A DNA stretch of 27,680 bases from NCBI GenBank assembly GCA_046582635.1, contig JAYGEA010000342.1:1-27680 (forward strand), in the 5' to 3' direction. This document shows, piece after piece, positions 1 through 8,457 of this stretch. The number at the start of each line of letters is the position of its first letter. Positions within the stretch are counted from its first letter, which is position 1. Both the position numbers and the translations under genes were made by a program. The notes beneath the pieces were generated by a model, which saw only the letters and a list, made by a program, of their open reading frames with translations, did not search any database and was not told the origin of the DNA. The DNA is from GCA-2731375 sp046582635. GTDB taxonomy: Bacteria > Pseudomonadota > Alphaproteobacteria > GCA-2731375.

Positions 1-176
1 TCCTGGCTATGAGCCGACCAGAATAGCGATGCCACGGTTAAGGCGAGGCTAGCGATCAGCAATCCGGCAAGCCAACGCAACGGTTTTGTCAAACCATGAC
101 CATGAAGCACGGAAATTCCGTCCCGGTGCGAAAAACTTGAATGACCATGGTCATTATCCAATGTACTCGTCGGCAT
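1..176 (-). CDS. Partial membrane protein with His-rich N-terminus
   Basis: This is an open frame of 58 codons that runs off the window start, so only the N-terminus is visible. The start ATG is preceded by GGAG eight bases upstream, which supports it. The first 28 residues are hydrophilic and rich in histidine (DHGH, SHRD, LHGHG). They are followed by one clear hydrophobic segment at about residues 34-54, which begins after LTKPLRW. A His-rich tail before a first transmembrane helix is common in metal-cation transporters, but nothing here identifies a family. The function is unknown. I am fairly sure that it is coding (RBS, uninterrupted frame, typical membrane-protein composition). Confidence 0.6.
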   Translation of the reverse strand, partial: MPTSTLDNDHGHSSFSHRDGISVLHGHGLTKPLRWLAGLLIASLALTVASLFWSAHSQ

Positions 177-631
177 GTCCGGTGCTCCATTTAAGCAATC
201 GGTGCTTAGTTTTCTGTCAGGCAGAATCCAATGAATAATTATTTGATAGAAACGATTTACGACATATCGCCGTGAAAATGCATTTATCACAAATTGTGGC
301 TTCAAGATTGTAACGGCGCTAACTTTTATAATTCATAGCTGCGAGATCAATTTATATTGGAATTTTGTTCGGCAGTCTTCATATTAGATTTTCCAAAAAC
401 TATTCTCATGCTCATTAATCCAAACCCGTAAACTCGCAGTTACGATCCGCTGTTGCCGGATGAACCAACGTGCATACCAAATTCAAAATTTTCCCGTTCA
501 GAATTTTTATTTTCCAGTCGACTTTTTGGCGAAAGATGTGGCGGAACAAGATTGAAGACTGGCAATGGGAATTGCGGGTGAATACAGTGATATAGCCATA
601 ACCAGCATCGTCGGCTTGAGCTTAGCGCGCC
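177..631. other. AT-rich gene-free stretch
   Basis: About 455 bases separate the divergent partial membrane protein and the glycosyltransferase gene. The stretch is visibly richer in A and T than the rest of the window. An open frame on the minus strand covers 440-871, but it overlaps the glycosyltransferase and has no family resemblance, so it is not called. The region should hold the promoters of both flanking genes; no convincing -35/-10 pair was picked out. Confidence 0.5.
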
Positions 632-1324
632 ATGATCTCGGTCATCATACCCACGCTCAACGAAGCGGGAAATCTGCCATCTCTTTTGGACAGTTTGTGC
701 CGGCAGGGCGCGTGCTGCGAAGTCATTGTCGTTGATGGCGGCAGCGAAGACGGCACCGTGGAACTGGTCGCCAGATATGACGTGAAGTGCCTTCATTCCG
801 ACCCTGGGCGCGGCCAGCAATTGCATCTCGGTGCCAAGACGGCTTGTGGCGACGTGTTTCTCATGTTGCACGCGGATTCAGAATTTCCCGATGGCGGGCT
901 CAAAAAGATCGCCGACACCCTCGCGGCATCACCGCACATCATCGGCGGCAATTTCGCATTGACGTTCGACGGCGGCGATCCGTTTAGCCAATGGCTCAAC
1001 GGGTTCTACGGGTGGCTGCGCCGGCGCGGGATCTACTACGGAGATTCAGGGATATTCGTGCGCCGGTCCGTCTACGAAAGCCTGGGCGGCATCCGTCCCA
1101 TGGCGTTGATGGAAGATTATGACTTCGTGGACCGCCTGGAAGCGGCGGGCAAGACGTGCTGCATTGACCAACCGGCCCTGGTCACATCGGCGCGGCGTTT
1201 TCAGGGACGTCATCCCATCGCAATTGTTCTGGGATGGTTGGTCATACATACGCTCTTTTACCTTGGCGTGCCGCCGGATCGTCTCGCCCGGATCTATAAT
1301 TCGAAGCGTCGTGGCCGCGCATAA
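632..1324 (+). CDS. Family 2 glycosyltransferase, TIGR04283-like
   Basis: This is a 230-residue predicted GT-A fold glycosyltransferase. Visible motifs are the nucleotide-binding start VIIPTLNE (4-11), VVDGGSEDG (33-41), a metal/sugar-nucleotide motif LHADSE (79-84), GDSGIF (137-142) and MEDYDF (150-155). The C-terminus has a short hydrophobic stretch (about 197-213) that may touch the membrane. The spacing of these motifs and the SARRF and GVPPDRLA segments match the TIGR04283 group of small glycosyltransferases, whose substrates are not established. The start at 632 has only a weak ribosome site. The gene converges on the deformylase-like gene, so the two are not one operon. The family call is good; the donor and acceptor are unknown. 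Confidence 0.85.
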   Translation: MISVIIPTLNEAGNLPSLLDSLCRQGACCEVIVVDGGSEDGTVELVARYDVKCLHSDPGRGQQLHLGAKTACGDVFLMLHADSEFPDGGLKKIADTLAASPHIIGGNFALTFDGGDPFSQWLNGFYGWLRRRGIYYGDSGIFVRRSVYESLGGIRPMALMEDYDFVDRLEAAGKTCCIDQPALVTSARRFQGRHPIAIVLGWLVIHTLFYLGVPPDRLARIYNSKRRGRA

Positions 1325-1346
1325 CGATGCCGTGCAATCGTGATAA

Positions 1347-1955
1347 TCAGTCGTCGAACCATTGGCCGCGGTCGGGCCATGCATCGACAAGATCCCGCAG
1401 CACGGGCCAAACTTTTTCACCGTCGGCGATGTCCCGGGCCAGATGCCCCGGTGACCCATTAAACTCCAGCTTGGAGAGGTCCGGCATCCGCATGGGATAG
1501 AGAACGCCCTCCAAGTGGTCGCATTCATGTTGTAACAGTGTGGCCAGGGCGCCCGTGGCATCGATGGAATGGTCCATGCCATCCAGGTCTTGATAGCGCA
1601 TCCTCAGGGCGGCATGGCGCGGCACCTTGCCATGCAGGCCGGGAATTGAAAGACAGCGTTCCCAGCCCGATAGCATCTCATCGCCAGTGGGCGTCAATAC
1701 CGGATTGACCAAAACAATCCAAGGGTCGGGCGCCTCCGTGGTATCGCTGATCAACCGCGAACTCATCCGGTAGACCACCAGGGCCAACCCCTCGAACACC
1801 TGCGGCGCGGCAATGCCGGAGCCGCCCACATGTATCAGGGTATCTTTCATATCGTTTGCCAGACGGGCAATTTCCGGATCCCTCGGATCCGCGACCTGTT
1901 CGGCAGTGCGGTACAATATGGGATTACCCATCTGGGCGATTTCACGGATGGCCAT
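1347..1955 (-). CDS. def: Peptide deformylase-like protein
   Basis: This 202-residue protein carries all three peptide deformylase motifs. Motif 1 is GSGIAAPQV (45-53). Motif 2 appears as ERCLSIPG (99-106), which keeps the metal-ligand cysteine but has R where most deformylases have G. Motif 3 is the zinc/iron site QHECDHLEG (142-150). The family removes the formyl group from the N-terminal methionine of nascent proteins. It is longer at the C-terminus than the housekeeping enzyme (about 170 residues), ending in a Trp-rich segment. It also lies apart from fmt, the usual def neighbour, so it is probably a secondary paralogue. The start is the ATG giving MAIREIAQMGNP, the usual family beginning. 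Confidence 0.88.
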   Translation of the reverse strand: MAIREIAQMGNPILYRTAEQVADPRDPEIARLANDMKDTLIHVGGSGIAAPQVFEGLALVVYRMSSRLISDTTEAPDPWIVLVNPVLTPTGDEMLSGWERCLSIPGLHGKVPRHAALRMRYQDLDGMDHSIDATGALATLLQHECDHLEGVLYPMRMPDLSKLEFNGSPGHLARDIADGEKVWPVLRDLVDAWPDRGQWFDD

Positions 1956-2250
1956 TGGCGAACCCTTTTGCTTTTACAAACGAACAGTCTCGAAGCGGCC
2001 ATGATGCCAACGTATTGCAATCAAATCCAGTAGACGCGCGCAGGGCCACGTTCAGCTCCCCACGCCGCCTTTGCGGTTTGATGTTGCTAAATGGTATTAA
2101 TGCCGGACCAAGCGGCGGCGGCTGTTATTGACAGCCATGAGATTCGCACCGGCTTGGTGCCGCAAATCGACGTTGTGTCGTTGCACGGTCCCGACCTGGG
2201 TCCGGAAATAGTCGATGAACCGCTGGGTCTAGAATAGACCGTATCTTGTA
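1956..2250. other. Gap with only a doubtful short frame
   Basis: About 295 bases lie between the deformylase-like and CheZ-like genes, both on the minus strand. The only frame of note is 2091-2237 on the plus strand (48 codons, starting MVLMPDQAA and ending at a TAG). It has no clear ribosome site and no recognised relatives. A 6-bp inverted repeat, GGTCTA at 2226 paired with TAGACC at 2235, is too short to call a terminator. I see no RNA gene. Confidence 0.4.
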
Positions 2251-3312
2251 TTAACAGTTGAAAATGGCGTCGATGGTATCGGCGTCCGCCTGTTCGGACA
2301 GGCCGGAATAGTCGTCTTCATCCTCATCCGCGTCCGGCACGATCTCGTCCGCGACCGCAATCGGCTGATCTTCCGCGGCCTGGGCCTCGGCGGCCTCGAA
2401 GTCCGGCTCCGGGGTTGCGGCCACCGTATCGAACTCAATTCCGGCTGTCGGATCGTCAAGCAGTCCGGAGTCGTCAACTTCCTTGGCGGCGGCGATAAGC
2501 TGTTCGACATCGCCAGTCAGCAATTGGTCGATGTCGGACTGGTCCACCCCATGGCCTTCCAATTGCGGCCCGTTCAATAGGCCCGCCTCCGGGTGTTCTT
2601 CATCAACCATGGCCGAGCCGGTGTCTTCTTCGGCGCCATTGCGCAGTGTCTGCGAACCCCAGATTTCGATCATGGCGCCAACCCGCTGTTCCAAATAGTG
2701 CAGGGCATTGACGACTTTGGTCGTGCGTTGGCCGGTGATATCCTGCAAGGAACAGGCCAGGAAGATGTTGGTGATGTCTTCTTCCAAAGTATTCAGCAGA
2801 TCGTTGTCGGCGCCATCCTCGCGCATTTTTTCAACGGCCGCCTGATTCCGTTCGGCGGCGGCAAGAATGTCGTTGGTGGTGCGTTCCGTTGCCGTAACGA
2901 TAGCGTCAAGGTCTTCCGTTGCCGCCATGATGCGGTTGTTGGCGCCGTCCTTGGGCTTTATGGAAGCGATGTCGCGGCGGGTAAGCTTGATCGCATCGCT
3001 CATATCCTGTAGTTCGGCGGCCAGAATTTCCGTCGGCTGTTTTAATTCATGGCGCTGGAAATAGACCCGGCAGTCGTCCAGGGCCCGCATGACCAAATCA
3101 GAGGCCACGGCCCGGTTGCGCCGTGCATGTTCGCGCAGGAATGTGCGGCCCCGGGCGGTCTGCATAACCGCTTCTTCCAGGGCATCGTATTCTTCGTGCG
3201 ACAAATTTCGTTTATTTTCCACGTCATCATCGCATTCGGCGACGTCGTCATAACCCAGGCTATCCGGCAGAGCCTCTAGTTCCATCGCGATCGGTTCGCT
3301 GTTCATACTCAT
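2251..3312 (-). CDS. cheZ: CheZ-like protein phosphatase
   Basis: This 353-residue protein has a long helical middle and a very acidic C-terminal third. The core signature ACSLQDITGQRTTKVV lies at about 176-191. In E. coli CheZ the matching segment carries the catalytic Asp and Gln that dephosphorylate CheY-P; here these are D181 and Q185, both present. The expected long helical hairpin surrounds it (about 95-215). The acidic tail ends in short Asp-rich helices (DQSDIDQLL near 255-263, DADTIDAIF at the end) resembling the CheY-binding tail peptide of CheZ. No cheA, cheY or flagellar gene is in the window, so the partner is inferred. The N-terminal extension of about 90 residues is of unknown role. 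Start choice between M1 and M3 is open. Confidence 0.8.
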   Translation of the reverse strand: MSMNSEPIAMELEALPDSLGYDDVAECDDDVENKRNLSHEEYDALEEAVMQTARGRTFLREHARRNRAVASDLVMRALDDCRVYFQRHELKQPTEILAAELQDMSDAIKLTRRDIASIKPKDGANNRIMAATEDLDAIVTATERTTNDILAAAERNQAAVEKMREDGADNDLLNTLEEDITNIFLACSLQDITGQRTTKVVNALHYLEQRVGAMIEIWGSQTLRNGAEEDTGSAMVDEEHPEAGLLNGPQLEGHGVDQSDIDQLLTGDVEQLIAAAKEVDDSGLLDDPTAGIEFDTVAATPEPDFEAAEAQAAEDQPIAVADEIVPDADEDEDDYSGLSEQADADTIDAIFNC

Positions 3313-3583
3313 CGGTCAAATTCCGTCATAATTTCGCGTCGCGTCGGCGCTCGATATGCCCCCAAATGCCAGAATCGGCAGGTGACTTGTAACAATAGTG
3401 GCGTCGAGTGATTAATATTTCGTTTGCCTTGATTTTCGCGTGATCCAACTCTTGGACTTTTTCATCTAATTCGAATGGAAAATTGGTTGCATTTGAACAT
3501 ACTTGCGTTCGAGCAGTCTTTGCGGCAAAATCGATTATGTAAAATAAATGCGAATAGGAAAACTGCCCGAGTTGGAGGTTGGT

Positions 3584-4015
3584 ATGCATGTAGAACGTAT
3601 TCTCGCCTTGAAAGGCAATGACGTCATTTCAGTTGCGACAAATGAAACCATTGGTGTCGCGGCGAATATTTTAAGCGAGAACAGGATCGGCGCGATCCTG
3701 ATCCGCGATGATGACGGCTTTGTCAGAGGCGTGCTTTCGGAGCGTGACATTGTCCGTGGTTTGGCTGACATGGGTCCGCGCTGCCTGGAGACGGGCGTAG
3801 CGGAGTTGATGACGCGGGATGTGGTTTTTTGTGGGCCGGAAGATGACATCGATACCATCATGGCCATCATGACGAACCGCCGCATCCGCCATTTGCCGGT
3901 CATGCAGGACAATCAATTGCTGGGCATCATCTCCATCGGCGACGTGGTCAAATTCCGCATTGAGGAAATAAAGAGCGAAGCCGACGCCATGCGCCAGTAT
4001 ATCGCCACCGGCTGA
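3584..4015 (+). CDS. Two-CBS-domain protein
   Basis: This 143-residue protein consists of a tandem pair of CBS domains and nothing else. The first ends around GVLSERDIVRGL; the second contains the helix VAELMTRDVV and ends in LLGIISIGDVVKFRIEE. Such small CBS proteins are in general adenosine-nucleotide sensors that regulate other enzymes; the partner here is not known. The start is placed at the ATG at 3584 because GGAGG lies five bases upstream. An earlier ATG at 3548 would add twelve residues but lacks such a site. It diverges from the CheZ-like gene across a 270-base AT-rich intergenic region. Confidence 0.88.
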   Translation: MHVERILALKGNDVISVATNETIGVAANILSENRIGAILIRDDDGFVRGVLSERDIVRGLADMGPRCLETGVAELMTRDVVFCGPEDDIDTIMAIMTNRRIRHLPVMQDNQLLGIISIGDVVKFRIEEIKSEADAMRQYIATG

Positions 4016-4021
4016 ACCGAA

Positions 4022-4981
4022 TTATTCGGCCGCTGCCCGTGGCAGCAGACCGGCGGCGTCCAGGGCCTGGCCCAGGAGTTTGATCTCGCCGTCCGTCAAT
4101 TTCATCAAGGGCGGGCGCACCACCGCGCGATCTAGGCGGCCCAACAGCACCAGGCATTCCTTCATTCGGTTGTGCATGTCCAGAAACGGCGGCGTGTAGA
4201 AAACTTGGGCCAGGGGATAGATGCGGTCGTTGATCGCTTGGGCGCCCGTCAGATCGCCGGCCTTCACCGCCCGGAACAAGGCTACCTGTAATTCCGGAAT
4301 GACGCTGCCGGCACCCGACAGCAGTCCGTTGGCGCCCATGCTCAAGGATGCCATCAACCACGAGGAATGGGTCGTCAGTACGCTGATGGCCCGTCCGGCG
4401 GCGCCTGATTGCAGGCTTCGGATATGCCTCTCGTGCAGCATGGCATCGTTCGACCAATCCTTGATGGCCTTGATCGACGGCACCGCTTCGATCATCCCCA
4501 ACAGGGTATCGAAGGGATAACCCTGACCGCTGACTTGCGGGTACTGAAAGGCGATCAGGGGCAGATCGGTGGCGTCCGCTATGGTTTTGAAGTGGGTCAC
4601 CGCCATTTCCGGGCGCAATTGCCCGCCCATGATCATGCTGTTGGGGGGAAAGATTAAAAGCGCCTGGGCCCCGGCCCTCTCCGCCATGCGGGCCAGGCGT
4701 GCGGCCTGCAAACTGCCGTCGGCATAGATGCCGTTGATCAGGGGCAGGCGGCTGCCCAGTTCGTCGCCGCAGAATTCCAGAATACGTTGTTGTTCATCAA
4801 AGCTGCAGGCGTGCACTTCGGAGGCATGACCGTTGACCGTAATGGCGCTTAGGCCTGCCGTGGCCGCGACATCGCGCAGATGCCGGCGCGAGGCGACTTC
4901 GTCTATTTCCATATCCGTGTCGAATGCCAGCAGGGTGGCGGGGATGACGCCGTCGATGGGCCGGTTGTTGAAGACGCTCAT
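4022..4981 (-). CDS. DapA-family lyase/aldolase (DHDPS-like)
   Basis: This 319-residue TIM-barrel protein belongs to the dihydrodipicolinate synthase/N-acetylneuraminate lyase family. The Schiff-base lysine is in KAIKDW (K174) and the conserved tyrosine is in FQYP (Y147). The substrate-carboxylate loop, GTTGE in classical DHDPS, is NGHASE here (50-55), so lysine biosynthesis is unlikely and cleavage or dehydration of another 2-keto acid is more probable. It is the last gene of the seven-gene ABC operon, 15 bases after the epimerase-like gene. This suggests that it acts on the imported compound or a product of it. The family call is strong; the substrate is unknown. Confidence 0.88.
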   Translation of the reverse strand: MSVFNNRPIDGVIPATLLAFDTDMEIDEVASRRHLRDVAATAGLSAITVNGHASEVHACSFDEQQRILEFCGDELGSRLPLINGIYADGSLQAARLARMAERAGAQALLIFPPNSMIMGGQLRPEMAVTHFKTIADATDLPLIAFQYPQVSGQGYPFDTLLGMIEAVPSIKAIKDWSNDAMLHERHIRSLQSGAAGRAISVLTTHSSWLMASLSMGANGLLSGAGSVIPELQVALFRAVKAGDLTGAQAINDRIYPLAQVFYTPPFLDMHNRMKECLVLLGRLDRAVVRPPLMKLTDGEIKLLGQALDAAGLLPRAAAE

Positions 4982-4996
4982 GGTGTCTCACTTGTT

Positions 4997-6025
4997 CTAG
5001 AACGAGCCGTCGCGGGCCTCGAAATGGGTTGGCATATCATAATGCGGTTGATCCCGTTCAATCCAGTCTACCGTCCAATCCACCATGCGCGCCAGGGGTA
5101 CCTGGGGGTAGCCAAACAGTTTTGCGGCAAGAGAGGTATCGTTGTGCCAACCCAGGCCGCTTTCCCGGTTGATGAATTTCGGCGCCAGCCCGAACCGTTT
5201 GCCGAATTCCCCCGCCAGGGCCCGCACACTGGCCTGCTCCGGCCCGCCCATGTTCAGGGGCCGGCTGGGGACCTCGCAATGGTGCAGGGCGCGCAAGACC
5301 TGGGCATTGACATCGCCCTGCCAGATCACGTTGGCATGGCCGGCGCGCAAATCGATCAGCTGGCCCGTATAGACCCAATTGGCAATGTCATGGAGCACGC
5401 CATAGCGCATGTCGATGGCATAGTTCAGGCGGATCAGGCGGCCCGGCGTGCCGTGGCGTTTGGAGAAATATTGCAGCACACGCTCCCGCGCGACGCAGGA
5501 ATTGGCATACTCGCCCACGGGCTCGGGCGCCGTGTCCTCATGACAGAGCGGTCCCGTCACATCCGTGAACGGATAAACACAAAGGGTGGAGAACGCCACG
5601 ATGCGGGATTGAGCAAAGGCTTCTCCGACCAGGGCCGGGACATGGGCGTTCATGGCCCAGGTGAAGGGCTCGCCGCCCGTGGTGCCGAATTTCTTGCCGG
5701 CCATGTAGATGACGTTGGGCAGTTTCGGCAACCCAGCGACCCCATCGCGGTCCAGAAGATCGCAGACAATGGTTTCCACGCCCCAATTTTCCAGGCGCTG
5801 TTTGACCTCGCCATCGGAAAATCGGGCAACGCCGACGACCCGCTTGTGGGGTGCCGCGCGCTTGGCCATGCGTGCCAGGCAGGGGCCGACCTTACCGCCG
5901 ACGCCCAGAATGATTATGTCGCCATCCAGGGCGGCCAAGTCGTCAATCAAAGCTTGCGGCGGTCGTGATAGAAGTTCTTCCAGCGCCTCCACGTCGGCGA
6001 CGGTATCGGGCAGATCTAAGGCCAT
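4997..6025 (-). CDS. NAD-dependent epimerase/dehydratase-like protein
   Basis: This 342-residue extended short-chain dehydrogenase/reductase-like protein starts five bases after the livF-like stop. It has a Rossmann motif GVGGKVG (41-47) after about 35 extra N-terminal residues, the AFSTLCVYP strand (the usual Ser/Thr region, 144-152) and GEYANSC (171-177). The family active site is YxxxK. Here the tyrosine is present (Y173), but the lysine position is cysteine (C177), so normal hydride-transfer chemistry is doubtful or uses another residue. The C-terminal half has the expected substrate-domain features (LNMGGPEQASVRAL). Context suggests processing of the ABC substrate together with the DapA-family lyase. 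Confidence 0.82.
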   Translation of the reverse strand: MALDLPDTVADVEALEELLSRPPQALIDDLAALDGDIIILGVGGKVGPCLARMAKRAAPHKRVVGVARFSDGEVKQRLENWGVETIVCDLLDRDGVAGLPKLPNVIYMAGKKFGTTGGEPFTWAMNAHVPALVGEAFAQSRIVAFSTLCVYPFTDVTGPLCHEDTAPEPVGEYANSCVARERVLQYFSKRHGTPGRLIRLNYAIDMRYGVLHDIANWVYTGQLIDLRAGHANVIWQGDVNAQVLRALHHCEVPSRPLNMGGPEQASVRALAGEFGKRFGLAPKFINRESGLGWHNDTSLAAKLFGYPQVPLARMVDWTVDWIERDQPHYDMPTHFEARDGSF

Positions 6026-6030
6026 CGATA

Positions 6031-6675
6031 TTACCCCGAGACGATGCTTCCGCGCTCAATCACGAAGGTGCGGTCCAGCAGTCCGGCGACATGTTTGTCG
6101 TTGGACTCCGCGACCAGCACGGATTCACCTTCATCCTTCAGGTTCTTCATGATCTCGCCCATGCGCTGAGCAAAAACCGGTGCGATGCCTTCGCCGGGTT
6201 CGTCCAGCAGCAACAATTTGGTGCCGACCATGAGGGCGCGGGCGAAGGCGACGAATTTCTGTTGTCCGCCGGATAACTCCATGGAGCCGCGGTTACGGAA
6301 TTCCGCCACCTCCGGCATCAAACCGTATATCCAGTCCAGCCGGTCCCGCCAGCCATCCATGCCCGTGGCCCAGACCGGTACCAGGATATTCTCCTCCACC
6401 GTTAGGGTCGGAACCAAGCGGCGGTCCTCGGGCATGAAACCAATACCCATATGGGCCCGACGGTGGGGCTTGGAATTCAGCAGGTCATGATCATCAAATG
6501 TTACCACGCCGGCCTTTGCCGTCAGGGCGCCCATGATGGCGCGCAGAAAGGTTGTCTTGCCGGCGCCGTTGCGCCCGATCAACCCGCACATGGTGCCCGA
6601 CGGCACTTCCAGGTTCAAGCCGCGCAGAATAGGCGTGGGACCGATGTTGACGTCCAGGCCGCTGACTTTAAGCAT
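6031..6675 (-). CDS. livF: ABC transporter ATPase, LivF-like
   Basis: This 214-residue nucleotide-binding subunit of a branched-chain-amino-acid-type (HAAT) importer has Walker A GRNGAGKT (34-41), signature LSGGQQK (134-140) and Walker B LLLLDEP (154-160). The start is set at the ATG at 6675, whose first bases overlap the TAA of the livG-like gene (ATGCTTAA). Earlier in-frame codons would add a region that merely mirrors the livG-like coding sequence. It is slightly shorter than typical LivF (about 235 residues). The symbol marks the family slot only; the transported compound is not known to be an amino acid. Confidence 0.88.
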   Translation of the reverse strand: MLKVSGLDVNIGPTPILRGLNLEVPSGTMCGLIGRNGAGKTTFLRAIMGALTAKAGVVTFDDHDLLNSKPHRRAHMGIGFMPEDRRLVPTLTVEENILVPVWATGMDGWRDRLDWIYGLMPEVAEFRNRGSMELSGGQQKFVAFARALMVGTKLLLLDEPGEGIAPVFAQRMGEIMKNLKDEGESVLVAESNDKHVAGLLDRTFVIERGSIVSG

Positions 6676-7486
6676 CAAAGTTGCCCCCATTTTCGACGGT
6701 GTTTTCGACGCCATCACCGGTCGCCGTGCGGGTGCGGTGATACTCCTTGCCAATGACAAATTCCCGAACGCCCGGATCCACCAGGGCCTCGGCCACGGGC
6801 GCATCGCAAATGATACGGCCCTGATAAAACGCCAGAACCCGGGAGACATAGCGTTCGACGATTTCCATGTCATGCTCGATGAACAGGACCGTCGTTTGGT
6901 CCTGGCGCAAGGCTTCCATGATGATGTCCATCAGGTCGAATTTCTCCTCGACCGAGATGCCCGACGTCGGTTCATCCAGCATCAAAATAGTCGGCTTGCT
7001 GACCGCCGCCATGGCGATATCCAGCAGCTTTCGGATACCCTGCGGCAGGGTAGACGACGTCGCATCGCGGTATTCGGCGACTTGATAACGGGCTAAATGA
7101 CTATCCACCCGCGCCGCCCGTTCGTCATTGTAAAGTGGCGATAGCAGGCCGATCCCGGATTCTTCCGTAATGGCATAGGCCATCATCAGATTATCGAACA
7201 CGGTCTCGGAGGCGAAGACCTGGGGTATCTGAAATGACCTGGAAATGCCCAAATTCGTGATTGTCCGGGGCGGCAGCCCCAGGATGCTGCGGCCGGCGAA
7301 TTCGATCTGGCCCGATGTGGGTTTCAAATATCCCGTGACCATGTTGACGAAGGTGGTCTTGCCGGCGCCATTGGCGCCGATGATGCCAATAATTTCGTGT
7401 TCTTCGACAGTAACGTTGACGTCCTTGGCGGCGATCACGGCGCCGAAGTTTTTCTGCAGATCGCGAACTTCAAGAACGGTGGTCAT
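6668..7486 (-). CDS. livG: ABC transporter ATPase, LivG-like
   Basis: This 272-residue ATPase subunit of the importer has Walker A GANGAGKT (37-44) and Walker B ILMLDEPTSG (167-176). The ABC signature reads LPQGIRK (147-153) rather than LSGGQ or LSYGQQ, so this half-site is degenerate while the LivF-like partner keeps a canonical LSGGQQ. Translation is coupled to the upstream permease through an ATGA overlap. The C-terminal 25 residues (RTRTATGDGVENT onward) are a low-complexity tail beyond the usual domain end. The family assignment is firm, but the substrate is unknown. Confidence 0.9.
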   Translation of the reverse strand: MTTVLEVRDLQKNFGAVIAAKDVNVTVEEHEIIGIIGANGAGKTTFVNMVTGYLKPTSGQIEFAGRSILGLPPRTITNLGISRSFQIPQVFASETVFDNLMMAYAITEESGIGLLSPLYNDERAARVDSHLARYQVAEYRDATSSTLPQGIRKLLDIAMAAVSKPTILMLDEPTSGISVEEKFDLMDIIMEALRQDQTTVLFIEHDMEIVERYVSRVLAFYQGRIICDAPVAEALVDPGVREFVIGKEYHRTRTATGDGVENTVENGGNFDA

Positions 7487-8457
7487 GGCAAGGGCGCCTT
7501 ATTTGAGCTGTTGGAGCTGATGGCGCGGCGCAGGCGCCCGAACACGGACCAGATGCCGTCGGGCAGGAACATGATGATGGCCAGCAGGCTGCCGCCCAAG
7601 ATGAACTGCCAGAACTGCGGGGCGTATTCAAAGGCGTAGGTGCGGATCAATTCGAAGACCAGGGCGCCGATATAGGTCGCGCCCACATTGCCGATGCCGC
7701 TGAGAATGGTGATGAAGACAAACTCGCCGGACACCGTCCAATTGGCCATGCTGTCGGGATCAACCTGGCCGATGGCCAATGCCATGATGGCACCGCCAAA
7801 ACCGGCGACCAGGCCGGAGAAAACATATTTCACATGGATGACCTTTTCGGCCGAATAACCCAGATATTCGACCCGGATCTCGTTCTCGCGCACTGCCATG
7901 GACATGCCGCCCAAGGTGGTCTTCAAGTACAAATGCACGCCAACCGTGATGATGTAGGTGAAGACCAGGGTAAAGATAAACAACGTGGTCTGCACCGCTT
8001 CACCCTTGGGCGCATAGCCCAGGAAGGTCGGGGTAAGGACGGAAAAGCCATCCGTGCTGCCCAAGGCCTCGGTCTTGACGATGACGCCGTAGAGGATCAT
8101 GGAAAACGCCATGTTCAACAGGGCGAAAAAAATGGCCCGATAGCGGCGTAGCAAAAAGCCCAACAGGAAGGCCAGGACGCCGGCGGCCAAGGTGCCGGCG
8201 AAGACCAGGAAAAAGGCGTCGTGAAAGCCGATCAGGGTCAACATGGCGGCGGCATAGGCGCCGAAACCGAAATACAGCGCGTGGCCGAAAGACACCAGGC
8301 CGGTCCGCCACAGGACCAATAATCCCAAGGCAACGGCGCCGCGCGCCAGACTTTGCAGGCCGATGAAACGCACCCATTCGGCCATGAAAAAATCAGCGAA
8401 CAGCAATACCAGAAAGGCGATGGAGAGACCGACGACGGTTTTATCCACATACCGCAT
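7483..8457 (-). CDS. livM: ABC transporter permease, LivM-like
   Basis: This 324-residue integral membrane permease has about nine to ten hydrophobic segments throughout. The family landmark G-H-A-L-Y-F-G-x-G-A-Y lies near residues 58-68. The cytoplasmic coupling region, MAVRENEIRVEYLGYSAEKV, is followed by the conserved helix FSGLVAGFGGAIMAL; in the family this part contacts the ATPases. Its ATG shares a base with the stop of the LivH-like gene (TGATG) and its own stop overlaps the LivG-like start, so the four core genes look translationally coupled. It is the inner-membrane half of the HAAT-type importer. Confidence 0.9.
   Translation of the reverse strand: MRYVDKTVVGLSIAFLVLLFADFFMAEWVRFIGLQSLARGAVALGLLVLWRTGLVSFGHALYFGFGAYAAAMLTLIGFHDAFFLVFAGTLAAGVLAFLLGFLLRRYRAIFFALLNMAFSMILYGVIVKTEALGSTDGFSVLTPTFLGYAPKGEAVQTTLFIFTLVFTYIITVGVHLYLKTTLGGMSMAVRENEIRVEYLGYSAEKVIHVKYVFSGLVAGFGGAIMALAIGQVDPDSMANWTVSGEFVFITILSGIGNVGATYIGALVFELIRTYAFEYAPQFWQFILGGSLLAIIMFLPDGIWSVFGRLRRAISSNSSNKAPLP

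Noticed and set aside
440..871. A 143-codon minus-strand frame near the first gap
   Set aside because: Overlaps the glycosyltransferase start region and has no motif; about 200 bases lie in AT-rich DNA where it could be open by chance.
4880..5968. A 362-codon plus-strand frame opposite the epimerase-like gene
   Set aside because: Shadow of the real minus-strand gene; composition is artificial and no domain is recognisable.
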